A stretch of DNA of 64,000 nt. Origin: Leishmania infantum JPCM5 (lineage: Eukaryota; Euglenozoa; Kinetoplastea; Trypanosomatida; Trypanosomatidae). The stretch covers positions 873,823 to 937,822 of the forward strand of contig NC_009413.2 of NCBI RefSeq assembly GCF_000002875.2, read 5' to 3'. Both the position numbers and the translations under genes were made by a program. The notes under the pieces were generated by a model. That model had not been told where the DNA came from. It saw only the letters and a program-made list of their open reading frames with translations, and ran no database searches. Below, in pieces: positions 56,421 through 64,000 of this stretch (within the stretch, counting starts at the first letter, position 1; every line of letters begins with the position of its first letter).

Positions 56421-57010
56421 CCACACTCTCTGCCATACAACATGAGTTGCACGCCACTCCACCCGCCCCCGGCCTGCCACAGACCCCACCGCGTGGTGCG
56501 AAGCAGCCGTGGACACACGCGCTAGAGAGTGCGCCGACTCCGTCATCGGAGCACGGCCCCCTGCGCCAGGCTCCACCCATCACCGCCGCTTAGCCGGTCG
56601 CCTCGCAGCCGCGCCACCCATTGTGCTGGTCGCCACCCAGTGCATCTCCTCGCGGTCGCGCAGGCTGTGCCTCCACCAGCAGGCAGTGCGAGGGCCGTGT
56701 GGGATACGTTCGAGTCACGCGCACACGTCACCTATCACGTGGATGGCAGAAGCGTGCGCACCGTCGCTGGCCTCTCCAGCGCAACAATGTCCACAGTCTG
56801 ACCGCCGGCATGCGTGGCGGTACATCGCTCTGACCCTCCCGCCCTCCGCCATGTCCGAGGTGCGTGAAGTTTTCACCACCTGAAGTGGCTCGGCGTTGGC
56901 AGGGATAGGGGGTGGGGGCTGCATAGCTTCCCCCACACAGAGCGTGGGGAGGGGGAGGGGTGTACTGCACCCTGCGATGCCACGCGCGGAGAGGGGTGTC
57001 CACCTCCCCG
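56421..57010 (-). mobile_element. SIDER2-like retroposon, copy 3
   Basis: About 0.6 kb, about 98-99% identical to copy 2 by eye, in sense orientation. It lies in the presumed 3' UTR of UGGT, about 550 nt past the stop. On the minus strand the end at about 56420 is followed by a short A-rich stretch, as in copy 1. Confidence 0.72.
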
Positions 57011-57561
57011 TCCGTCGTCAGAGGCACAGAAGTCCTTCCCCCCTTGAAAAGAGAAGGAGGGTGAAGGAGCTGTGCAACACATACAGACGGTGGAGCGTGT
57101 GGGCCGCCAGATGTCTTTTCCATACAGCGAGAGCGGGGGAGAGTTGTGTGTACGTGTATGACGTGTCGCATGACCTCATCGAGCAGACTCTGGCCTTGCA
57201 CGTTTGCGGGCATTCACCGTTCTTGAGTGTGCGTACGCGCGTCCTACATCAAAGACAGTACCGTCGTGCTGCGAACACGGTGGCGGTGTCTGAGAGTAGA
57301 GGAGAACACACAAGAAAGGGCTCAAAGAAGGGAAAGGAAACAACGAAAGGCATATGGGTTGACTAACCCGCATACGGGCCGAAACGAGATGACGCTGCGA
57401 GCTTGAAAAACAGACACACACGAAACAAAAAAAAATAGTCATAACCTATCGTAGCGCCGTGCCAAACACACATCCGCACGCGAAAAAAAAACTCCTACGA
57501 CCTTAAAGATGCACAGAACGGCGTTCATAGAGGATCCCTCTCCACGCCATCGCCTCGGCAC

Positions 57562-60500
57562 TCACAAGCTGGCGAGCACACTATCCGACAAGTTCTGCAG
57601 CTTGTTGTCCAGCTCCTCCCAGCCGGGAATGATCATCTTGGCGTTCTCCAGCTTTGGCATCTTCGTCCGCGGGTTGTTGCAGAGGTCGATCGTCTTGGCT
57701 CTCGATTTGCTTTTATCGCTGCACCACGTCTCGCACCAGAGCCACTCTTCTGGCAAGGAGAAGATGGGAATAGAGTGCTGCAGGTAGTTGGGCAGGTCCT
57801 GGTCGAGGTTCTGCAGGCTGTTCGGATCCCCTTCTAGGCTCGCGTAGGTGTCGCGGTACTGGTCGCCCGCAAACATTGCGCGAAAGCGGCGAAGGTCGAC
57901 AAGGAAGATAGCGCTGATGTGGTAGGGCTTGCCGCGCAGGTGGTCCTTCCAGAATCCCCGTTCCCAGAATCTGAAGGACATGGTCGCCTTGTTTTTGAAC
58001 TTAAGGCAAAACGGGGTCATGGCGATTGGCTTGCCGCCAATGTCCATGTTGTACAACTCGTGCAGGTCCGCTTGAGCAGTCTGGTCAGCGTCGACGAAGA
58101 TGATCCGGTCGACATCGAGAGGGAACAGCACGTCCAAGAAGAGAATCTTGTAGGCCCAGATCTTGCGCTGCTTCTCTGTTTGCCGTGGCAGCCACCACGG
58201 CCAGCGGTACGTCACGAAGCCGACTTCGAACCCCAGCCGCTCCGCGAGGAGGGGGATGTACCGCTTGAACTGCGGGGAGAGAAAGTTCTCAATAACCCAG
58301 AACTTGATGCGCGTCGTGTTGGAGCCGTGCTGATCACTCGACGTTTTGTGAACGCTATACATCATCATTCGTAGAAAGCGCTCGTACAGGTGACCGGAGG
58401 CGACGGAGAAGATGTTGAGCGTCGGTTTCGCTGGCAGCGCAGGCTTTGCGTCACGCGCCGAATACGAGGGAGGCCACTCGGGTCGCACATCGGACGCCAT
58501 TTGCTGCAGGATCGTGTGCAAATCGGCTGCCACCTCGGATGTAGGCGTGTGACCCACCTGTAGCGACAGATAACGGCCGCGGAAGGAGTCGATCACGAGC
58601 GGGATGCGCTGGCCGTGTGTCCTGTTCGTCAGCAACGGCCCGTTCGCCCCCTCCGTGCAGCCGCGCACGGCGTGGCCGTCGATGGCCTTGATGCAATAGG
58701 CCGCCGCCACCGGGCCTTCCTTGATGGAGAGGTGCCAGAGTCCTGGGTTGGCCTGCAGCTGGTAGTATCCGCCGTTGCTCGCCATTACCTGTGTGTCGGT
58801 GGTGCCGGCTGCCGAGTCCACCTCCGAAGCGCCGCGTGCGCGAGACGAATGGAGCAAGGAGAGTGGAAGCCCGTCAGGGGCGACACCCGTCTGCACATCG
58901 GTCGTACCACCCGTTATCAGCACTGAGTGAATGCGGTAGACGGCTGTCACAAAAAGATTGCTTCGAGGCAGCCTCGACAGCATGATATTGTCCAGATCCA
59001 CCTCAGCATCCTGCGAGAAGACGGTCCACGACGGCGGCTCGTCGATGCCCAGCGTGAGCAGCGTCGACGACGGCATTTGCGAGAAGGTGGCATGCGGCGC
59101 GACGACGCGGCCGGAGGTTGCCTCGAACGCCAGCGCTGGGCTCGCGACGTACTGGTAGAAGTTTCGAATCGGGAACTTGACATCCAGTGATGGATTCAAC
59201 AGAACAGTGAGGCGAATGTGCAGCGGGGACTGGACGAGGTAGTGAGCGAGCGAAACGATCACTTGAGCATCACGCGACGAAGGATCCACTACGACGGTCA
59301 CATGGTGCAGAGGTTGCGGCACCGCCCCACTCGCTGTGCCTGCTTCTTCCCCAGCATTCCTGGCGACGTTGCTCACCGTGAACAGCACTGCCTGCAGCGG
59401 CTTCCAGTCATTTTCAGACCCGAGGATGCGCTCCTCCCGCATCAGAGCAGACACAGAGGAGCTCTGCTTCCCCATGTGCTGCGAGATCTCGTCACCGAAC
59501 ACGCTGCTCAGGCAGGCAGCTTTGCTAGCGAAAAAGTTGTTGTCTAACTCATCTGCAGCGTAGCCCCCGTCGGCGGTGCTCATCTCGGCAAATCTCACAT
59601 TCATTAACGCCTTCTGGGCCGCTTTTGTGATGGGTGCCACGAGCCGAGCTGCCGAGAGAACGTCTGCAGCGCTAAAGCTGGCATCCATGGCAACGATGCG
59701 GCCATTGATGACCAGGGCAACGCTGCCAGCGCTTCCGTGATACGCTTCGGCGAAGGCGGACCAAAACTGCACCTTTGCGCGAGCCCACTGCGACGATGCA
59801 CTTGTACCGGTGATGCGGGAGACACCGACCAACTCCTGCAGGTCGGCAGGGAGTGGTGCCGCCGCCAGCGCTGCAGCTACCGTCTCTGTGCCCAGAACAG
59901 GGTTCACGCCTACATTCGCCGACGTCACGGCTTTCGCGATGTGGGACACGTACCGTCGAAGTGTAGTGTACCGCGCTGCCTTCGGCGTCCTGCTGCGAGC
60001 CAGCTGCTGCTGAAGCGCTCCAATGTGGCGATGAAAGAGAGAGGTGGCGGCTGGAGATGAAACCAGCGAAAGTCGCAGCATGCCGCACACTTCATGGATC
60101 GCTCCTTGCGCCTTCACGGCAACGCCGCACTCCTCCAGCGCTTCCATAACCGTTTGCAATTGCTGCAGCATCGCAGTCGTGAATTCGCACGGCAACATCA
60201 CAAGCTGCGTGAGTGCCGGGACTTCCTCAGCGTACGAAGCACTATACACGTATGGCAGACTCTCAATGTAGGCGACCGTAGCTGGCGTGTCCGACCACCG
60301 CATCGTCACCGGGGCACGCACTAATGCGGGTTGCAGGTGGTCCGCAGCGCCTCGCTGCTTGAGAATGGCGCTGTACATGTCCTTCATCTCGTCTCGCAGG
60401 GCCCCGCTTGCTGCCCACCCCCGCAGCAACGCTATCTCCCTCTGGAGCGCGGTTGACATGACGGCCATGCTATTCTCCAGCAGGACACCGTTAAGGAAGG

Positions 60501-62925
60501 TGACCGGGTACTCTGGAACACGGAAGCGGCGCAGCGCCGCTTGCGTCTCGTGGTAGTGGCTCAGAAAATCCGCATTGCTCGTCAGTTTACCGACATCGGA
60601 GTTGAGCTGCGCCTGTGCGGTCCTCGTGCACACGCGAGTTATCACCACGTCAGGAATCGTATCCGCCCTGGCCTGCTTGGCTTCCTCCAACAGCTCCATC
60701 AGAAAGATCAGCACATTATTCTCCTTGCCCCTAGCGGCAAGGTGATACACGAGAGCGAATACCTGAAGCGCGGCCTGCGACCCGGCAGACTCGCCCTTGA
60801 ACCCTCCGGCACCACCCTGCACCCCTGCCTCAAACACAGGCGACCATGTCTGGTCCGCCAGCGCAAGCCCGTAGCGAGCGATGAGGCCCTCCTGATGGAG
60901 GCGGAACAGCAGGGATATCATCTGCAGACTCGACCTGGAGACCGGATTCCACAAGAACACGAAGTTCAGCAGGTTGCGCCGCGGAAGCGGTGTTTTGGCG
61001 TAGCCACGGGCTAAGAGGATCGAGAGCACCGGTGGCAGCCTCTTGAGCCGCGGGTTCGTCTCGACATTGTTGATCCAGATGATGTGCACTGAAGGAATCG
61101 CGTACGCGGCCTCTGTATCGACGCTGCCCTCGAAGCTGGCAATGGTGCGGCGAGTTGTCCGCTTCACGTAGTCGGCAACCTTCTCGAGCACTGCGGGCGC
61201 CAATGGCACCGTGCGCGCCTCGCGTACTGCGTCTTCTGCGGCAGACGCAGCGTCATCAGCGGCAACTGCGTACGTGGTCAGCACCGTTTTGATGCGCCGA
61301 ACGAGCCGCTCTTCCTCATGCAAGGCATGCAGGACTCCAAATAAGGTGAGTTCCTTCTCCTCCACTCGCCAGCCGTCCACGAAGAAGGCTGACTGACCTG
61401 GCCTCATGCGCTGGTGAAGAATGAGCAAAGTCTTCTGCACCTCCACGAGTCGGCCGGGTAGTGCCGCGATGCGGGAGAGGGCGGTGGCGTACGTCGGGAA
61501 CCGCATCACCAAGTCCGTTAGCACGTGCAAGCGCCGGATGTGGTTCTCCACTTCGCTGATATACTGCGTCGCCGCAAGGCCTATTTTCTGCAGCTCCCGC
61601 ACATCAAAGTTCACCTTCACGTCGTCGCTGCCCATCTCCTCGTCAAGGAGGATGGCGAATTCGTCGAGGGAGGCAGCCAAGCCCGGGTAGCGCTCCTTCA
61701 GCCGGCCAACGTGAAAGCCGCCAACGATGCGGTCCACCTGCGTCTTCGGTACCCGCTTTGCCGCAGCCGGAGCATCGGTGCCGTCATGCGACGACCCCGC
61801 ATCCACTGCCGTCGAGCTCTGCTCCTTGGCTCGTTGCTGCGCGGCCGCCTTCTCATCCAGCACCTTGTACTCCATGTTTTTAATGTCCACGGTAACGCCA
61901 TAGCCCTGTACAACCAAAGGGCTGTCCCACAGACTCGTCATCGCTGCTGCCAATGACCGCTCAGGTGCACCAGCAGCGGCGCAGAGACGTGACACCGACA
62001 CTGGTAGATGACGCCAGAAATAGGCCGGAACACCAGAGACGGTGGCACTGGCGGCGTCGGAGGGGGTCGACAGCTCCACGGCAACGCGGTGCAGCGCGTG
62101 GGCAGCAGGGGAGCCAGGCAGTCCATACAGAACCACCACAGCCGGTACCTCGCGAACAGCAGCCAGCGATGACGCCGGGTGACGGTGATCGAAGCTCGCG
62201 AAAGCAACCTCGTCTATGGACACCAAGGCATCTCTGTGTTGCGGCCCCGCACCACCAGCTGCGTTCTTCAGGGCTGAAGGTGTTTTGACACGAAGCGCCT
62301 GTAGTGGGGCACCTGGAGCAGTGCGGGTGTAAACTACGGCGAAGGGTTCGCCACAGGCCAATCTGTTCCCGCTGCCACGCTCACCTTGGTCACTGTCGTC
62401 CCTCTCCGACAAGGACGGCGGCGTCGTCTCGCGGAGAGCCTTATCCGCAAGGGTGTAGTGCGCCTCCACTGCCGGCGAGTAGACGCGAGCCGCCATCTCT
62501 GCTTCAAAAACGGCCCTGTTGGTGCCTCGCGTCTCAGGCAGGCGAAAGAGAACCTCGAGAAGTCTCATGTACTGCAGCTGCTGCGTGAGAAAGCGAGCGC
62601 TAGTCGCCTCGCGCGCCCCCTCAGAGTCCGCGCTACTTCTTCCGCGGTCCTGCGACGGAGACGGCGGCCAGAGGGCATCAAGGCAACTGTAGAAGGCCTC
62701 GTCGCCGAAAGAGCGCGCGGCCCACTCGCAGCCCTCCTGATAGAGCGACGTCTCGTTCCACGAAGCTTCCACAGCAGCGTGGATGCCCTTGCCAAGCGTC
62801 CTCTGCGCCGTGACGCCTAGGATGAGTAACATCAGCAGTGGCAGCAGTGCGAGAAATGAGATTAAAGACGACGGCATTGCACCTCCGCTCGTCCTGGGCC
62901 TCGAGGACGTCGTCAAGCACGGCAT
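57562..62925 (-). CDS. UGGT: UDP-glucose:glycoprotein glucosyltransferase (UGGT), ER folding sensor, about 1787 aa
   Basis: The C-terminal ~285 residues are a GT24 domain. NIFSVASGHLYERFLRMMMY, KFWVIENFLSPQFK, a DxD motif in IIFVDADQTAQADLHELY, AMTPFC and NLDQDLPNYLQ match the catalytic core of UGGTs. The ~1,450 residues before it correspond to the thioredoxin-like and beta-sandwich folding-sensor region, low in complexity only locally. UGGT reglucosylates N-glycans on misfolded proteins in the ER so that calreticulin retains them. The first ATG (62925) gives MPCLTTSSRPRTSGG; the second (62877) gives MPSSLISFLALLPLLMLLIL, a classical signal peptide. Either start places the hydrophobic segment within the first 40 residues. 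The protein ends SDSVLASL with no HDEL/KDEL-type retrieval signal. Confidence 0.95.
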   Translation of the reverse strand: MPCLTTSSRPRTSGGAMPSSLISFLALLPLLMLLILGVTAQRTLGKGIHAAVEASWNETSLYQEGCEWAARSFGDEAFYSCLDALWPPSPSQDRGRSSADSEGAREATSARFLTQQLQYMRLLEVLFRLPETRGTNRAVFEAEMAARVYSPAVEAHYTLADKALRETTPPSLSERDDSDQGERGSGNRLACGEPFAVVYTRTAPGAPLQALRVKTPSALKNAAGGAGPQHRDALVSIDEVAFASFDHRHPASSLAAVREVPAVVVLYGLPGSPAAHALHRVAVELSTPSDAASATVSGVPAYFWRHLPVSVSRLCAAAGAPERSLAAAMTSLWDSPLVVQGYGVTVDIKNMEYKVLDEKAAAQQRAKEQSSTAVDAGSSHDGTDAPAAAKRVPKTQVDRIVGGFHVGRLKERYPGLAASLDEFAILLDEEMGSDDVKVNFDVRELQKIGLAATQYISEVENHIRRLHVLTDLVMRFPTYATALSRIAALPGRLVEVQKTLLILHQRMRPGQSAFFVDGWRVEEKELTLFGVLHALHEEERLVRRIKTVLTTYAVAADDAASAAEDAVREARTVPLAPAVLEKVADYVKRTTRRTIASFEGSVDTEAAYAIPSVHIIWINNVETNPRLKRLPPVLSILLARGYAKTPLPRRNLLNFVFLWNPVSRSSLQMISLLFRLHQEGLIARYGLALADQTWSPVFEAGVQGGAGGFKGESAGSQAALQVFALVYHLAARGKENNVLIFLMELLEEAKQARADTIPDVVITRVCTRTAQAQLNSDVGKLTSNADFLSHYHETQAALRRFRVPEYPVTFLNGVLLENSMAVMSTALQREIALLRGWAASGALRDEMKDMYSAILKQRGAADHLQPALVRAPVTMRWSDTPATVAYIESLPYVYSASYAEEVPALTQLVMLPCEFTTAMLQQLQTVMEALEECGVAVKAQGAIHEVCGMLRLSLVSSPAATSLFHRHIGALQQQLARSRTPKAARYTTLRRYVSHIAKAVTSANVGVNPVLGTETVAAALAAAPLPADLQELVGVSRITGTSASSQWARAKVQFWSAFAEAYHGSAGSVALVINGRIVAMDASFSAADVLSAARLVAPITKAAQKALMNVRFAEMSTADGGYAADELDNNFFASKAACLSSVFGDEISQHMGKQSSSVSALMREERILGSENDWKPLQAVLFTVSNVARNAGEEAGTASGAVPQPLHHVTVVVDPSSRDAQVIVSLAHYLVQSPLHIRLTVLLNPSLDVKFPIRNFYQYVASPALAFEATSGRVVAPHATFSQMPSSTLLTLGIDEPPSWTVFSQDAEVDLDNIMLSRLPRSNLFVTAVYRIHSVLITGGTTDVQTGVAPDGLPLSLLHSSRARGASEVDSAAGTTDTQVMASNGGYYQLQANPGLWHLSIKEGPVAAAYCIKAIDGHAVRGCTEGANGPLLTNRTHGQRIPLVIDSFRGRYLSLQVGHTPTSEVAADLHTILQQMASDVRPEWPPSYSARDAKPALPAKPTLNIFSVASGHLYERFLRMMMYSVHKTSSDQHGSNTTRIKFWVIENFLSPQFKRYIPLLAERLGFEVGFVTYRWPWWLPRQTEKQRKIWAYKILFLDVLFPLDVDRIIFVDADQTAQADLHELYNMDIGGKPIAMTPFCLKFKNKATMSFRFWERGFWKDHLRGKPYHISAIFLVDLRRFRAMFAGDQYRDTYASLEGDPNSLQNLDQDLPNYLQHSIPIFSLPEEWLWCETWCSDKSKSRAKTIDLCNNPRTKMPKLENAKMIIPGWEELDNKLQNLSDSVLASL

Positions 62926-63103
62926 CACCCTACTCGCCTACCCAGGCAGCTCACTTTGTGTATGTGCGTCCGTGTTTAGCGATGCGAGCAACCACTTCGC
63001 CCCTGTTTTCCACTGCTTGGAGCGTCGATAGGAGCGCGGTGCGTCACAGCTCGGAGGCAAAAAGTATAGAAGTGTCTCTGCACGTGTGTGCTTCCTGATG
63101 AGC

Positions 63104-63192
63104 TTAGGCAAATAAATAAATATATATATATATATGCAATACAAGAAGGAAGGAAAGCAAAGGACAGCAGGAGGGGGAGAGCGAACGGAGAA
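63104..63192 (-). promoter_or_regulatory. Possible trans-splice signal for UGGT
   Basis: A CT-rich tract on the minus strand (63141-63192) is followed, beyond a TA tract, by the first AG at 63105-63104. No ATG lies between it and 62925. Inferred. Confidence 0.35.
63121..63135. repeat. TA microsatellite
   Basis: An alternating TA tract next to AAATAAATAAA, read directly; it lies between the UGGT CT tract and its ATG. Confidence 0.85.
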
Positions 63193-63323
63193 TACAGGCT
63201 GGAGCGTGTTCAGCGCGATTTTTTTTTCGCTATTTGGTGTAAAGGATGCGCTTGCGTAGGCTTTCCTTCCACCTTTTTTTTCGTTTTTCTCTTGCTTTTT
63301 CGTCTGAGCGATAACCATATCTA

Positions 63324-63340
63324 TGTGTGTGTGTGTGTGT
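63324..63340. repeat. GT microsatellite
   Basis: About eight GT units read on the plus strand. Confidence 0.85.
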
Positions 63341-64000
63341 TTTGGCGAAACGATTTCTCTCGTTCTTTGCACGGTGGAGCGGCAGCGGAGCGCGTGCAAC
63401 AAAAAAAAAAAGCACTGGAAGGAAATGGATACAAGAACAGCAACACTTTAAGCGAAATCGAAATCGAAAAAAAAAAGGATGTATGGGTGATTTCTGCAAA
63501 TGATGGGAGATGCACCAACCCCTTTTTTTTCTCGATTGTTTTTTTTCTTTTCATGCAAGCGGTGCCCAAACACAAGCACACACATAGAGAGAGATATACT
63601 CGTCAGGCGATGTATGCGCGTGCGAGTAGGTCGGGTGTCAAAATCCGCAATAGCGAAGTCCCCCGGCCAGCCCCACACAAAAAAAAATATGTTTTAGTCA
63701 TCATAGAAGATCAGGCGTGGGTGCGGTGGAGAAGGTTGGGGTCAAGAAGGGCAAGGGTGGCAATAGAAGAGGGCACAGAGAGAGATGGATGGATACTGTG
63801 GCGATGCACCGCATGTTCGTGTATGCGTGTCTGAGAAGATTATTAGGCGACCATACAAAAAGGAGAGGGAGGGCCTGCCGCTACTCGTCCCGTGCCTCCC
63901 AACCACCACCATCACCACGTCAGGAGTCGCATTTACCACGCCTGGTAACACCGCTTGGTTTTTTTTTGGGAGGGGGGAGAGGGGGCTGCTGTGCACTCGC

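Larger units (their letters stand above)
55619..57561. other. 1.9-kb intergenic region with a SIDER2-like element
   Basis: It holds the DUF4139 leader, a SIDER2-like repeat (56421-57010) and the UGGT 3' UTR, with A-runs near 57425-57435 and 57483-57490. No gene recognised. Confidence 0.65.
62926..64000. other. Intergenic region to the right edge
   Basis: It contains a TA tract (63121-63135), poly-T/poly-A runs, a GT microsatellite (about 63324-63340) and several purine-rich blocks. It should hold the UGGT leader and the 3' UTR of the next gene upstream, whose coding region is outside the window. No gene recognised. Confidence 0.6.

Noticed and set aside
1..64000. Strand-switch region or origin-like transcription start
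   Set aside because: No convincing plus-strand gene exists anywhere in the window, so there is no evidence for a change of direction.

Overview
The window looks like nuclear DNA of a kinetoplastid, most probably Leishmania or a close relative. All convincing genes are intronless and lie on the minus strand. They are GC-rich and separated by long non-coding spacers whose sense strand is rich in pyrimidines, with poly-T/C tracts followed by AG (trans-splicing signals). The spacers also carry many CA/GT, TA and poly-G runs and retroposon-derived repeats. I saw no strand switch, tRNA, rRNA, CRISPR or operon-type feature, so the window reads as part of one polycistronic transcription unit, transcribed from high to low coordinates. 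The species cannot be fixed from what I can see.

In order of transcription (right to left): UDP-glucose:glycoprotein glucosyltransferase (57562-62925); a DUF4140/DUF4139-type coiled-coil protein (53696-55618); a large ZNFX1/UPF1-like SF1 helicase with a zinc knuckle (45635-50482); a membrane-anchored short-chain dehydrogenase (42240-43595); a basic hypothetical protein (40025-41353); an importin-7/8-type karyopherin (35811-39086); a Ser/Pro-rich protein starting MGGALC (29206-31443); a long acidic coiled-coil protein (20938-24801); the GPI1/PIG-Q subunit of the GPI GlcNAc transferase (17440-20085); an AMPK/SNF1 catalytic subunit (13063-15510); a PPR protein (8812-10926); an NSUN-family RNA m5C methyltransferase (6098-8203); a cytidine-deaminase-like zinc protein (4596-5705); a hypothetical protein (2433-4043); and the N-terminal part of a Trp-repeat coiled-coil protein resembling Sfi1 (1-604, running off the left edge).

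The repeat content is the most distinctive part. A degenerate non-LTR retroposon of the ingi/L1Tc type (DIRE) lies at about 26690-28560, with remnants of RNase H and an array of decaying C2H2 fingers. Three copies of a roughly 0.6 kb SIDER2-like element (25300-25895, 51674-52278, 56421-57010) are about 98% identical by eye. All lie in the same orientation, in the presumed 3' UTRs of the MGGALC protein, the DUF4139 protein and UGGT. Gene order in such units does not usually reflect shared function. Even so, the repeats could place these three transcripts under common post-transcriptional control, and three neighbouring genes (deaminase, NSUN, PPR) all concern RNA modification or RNA binding.
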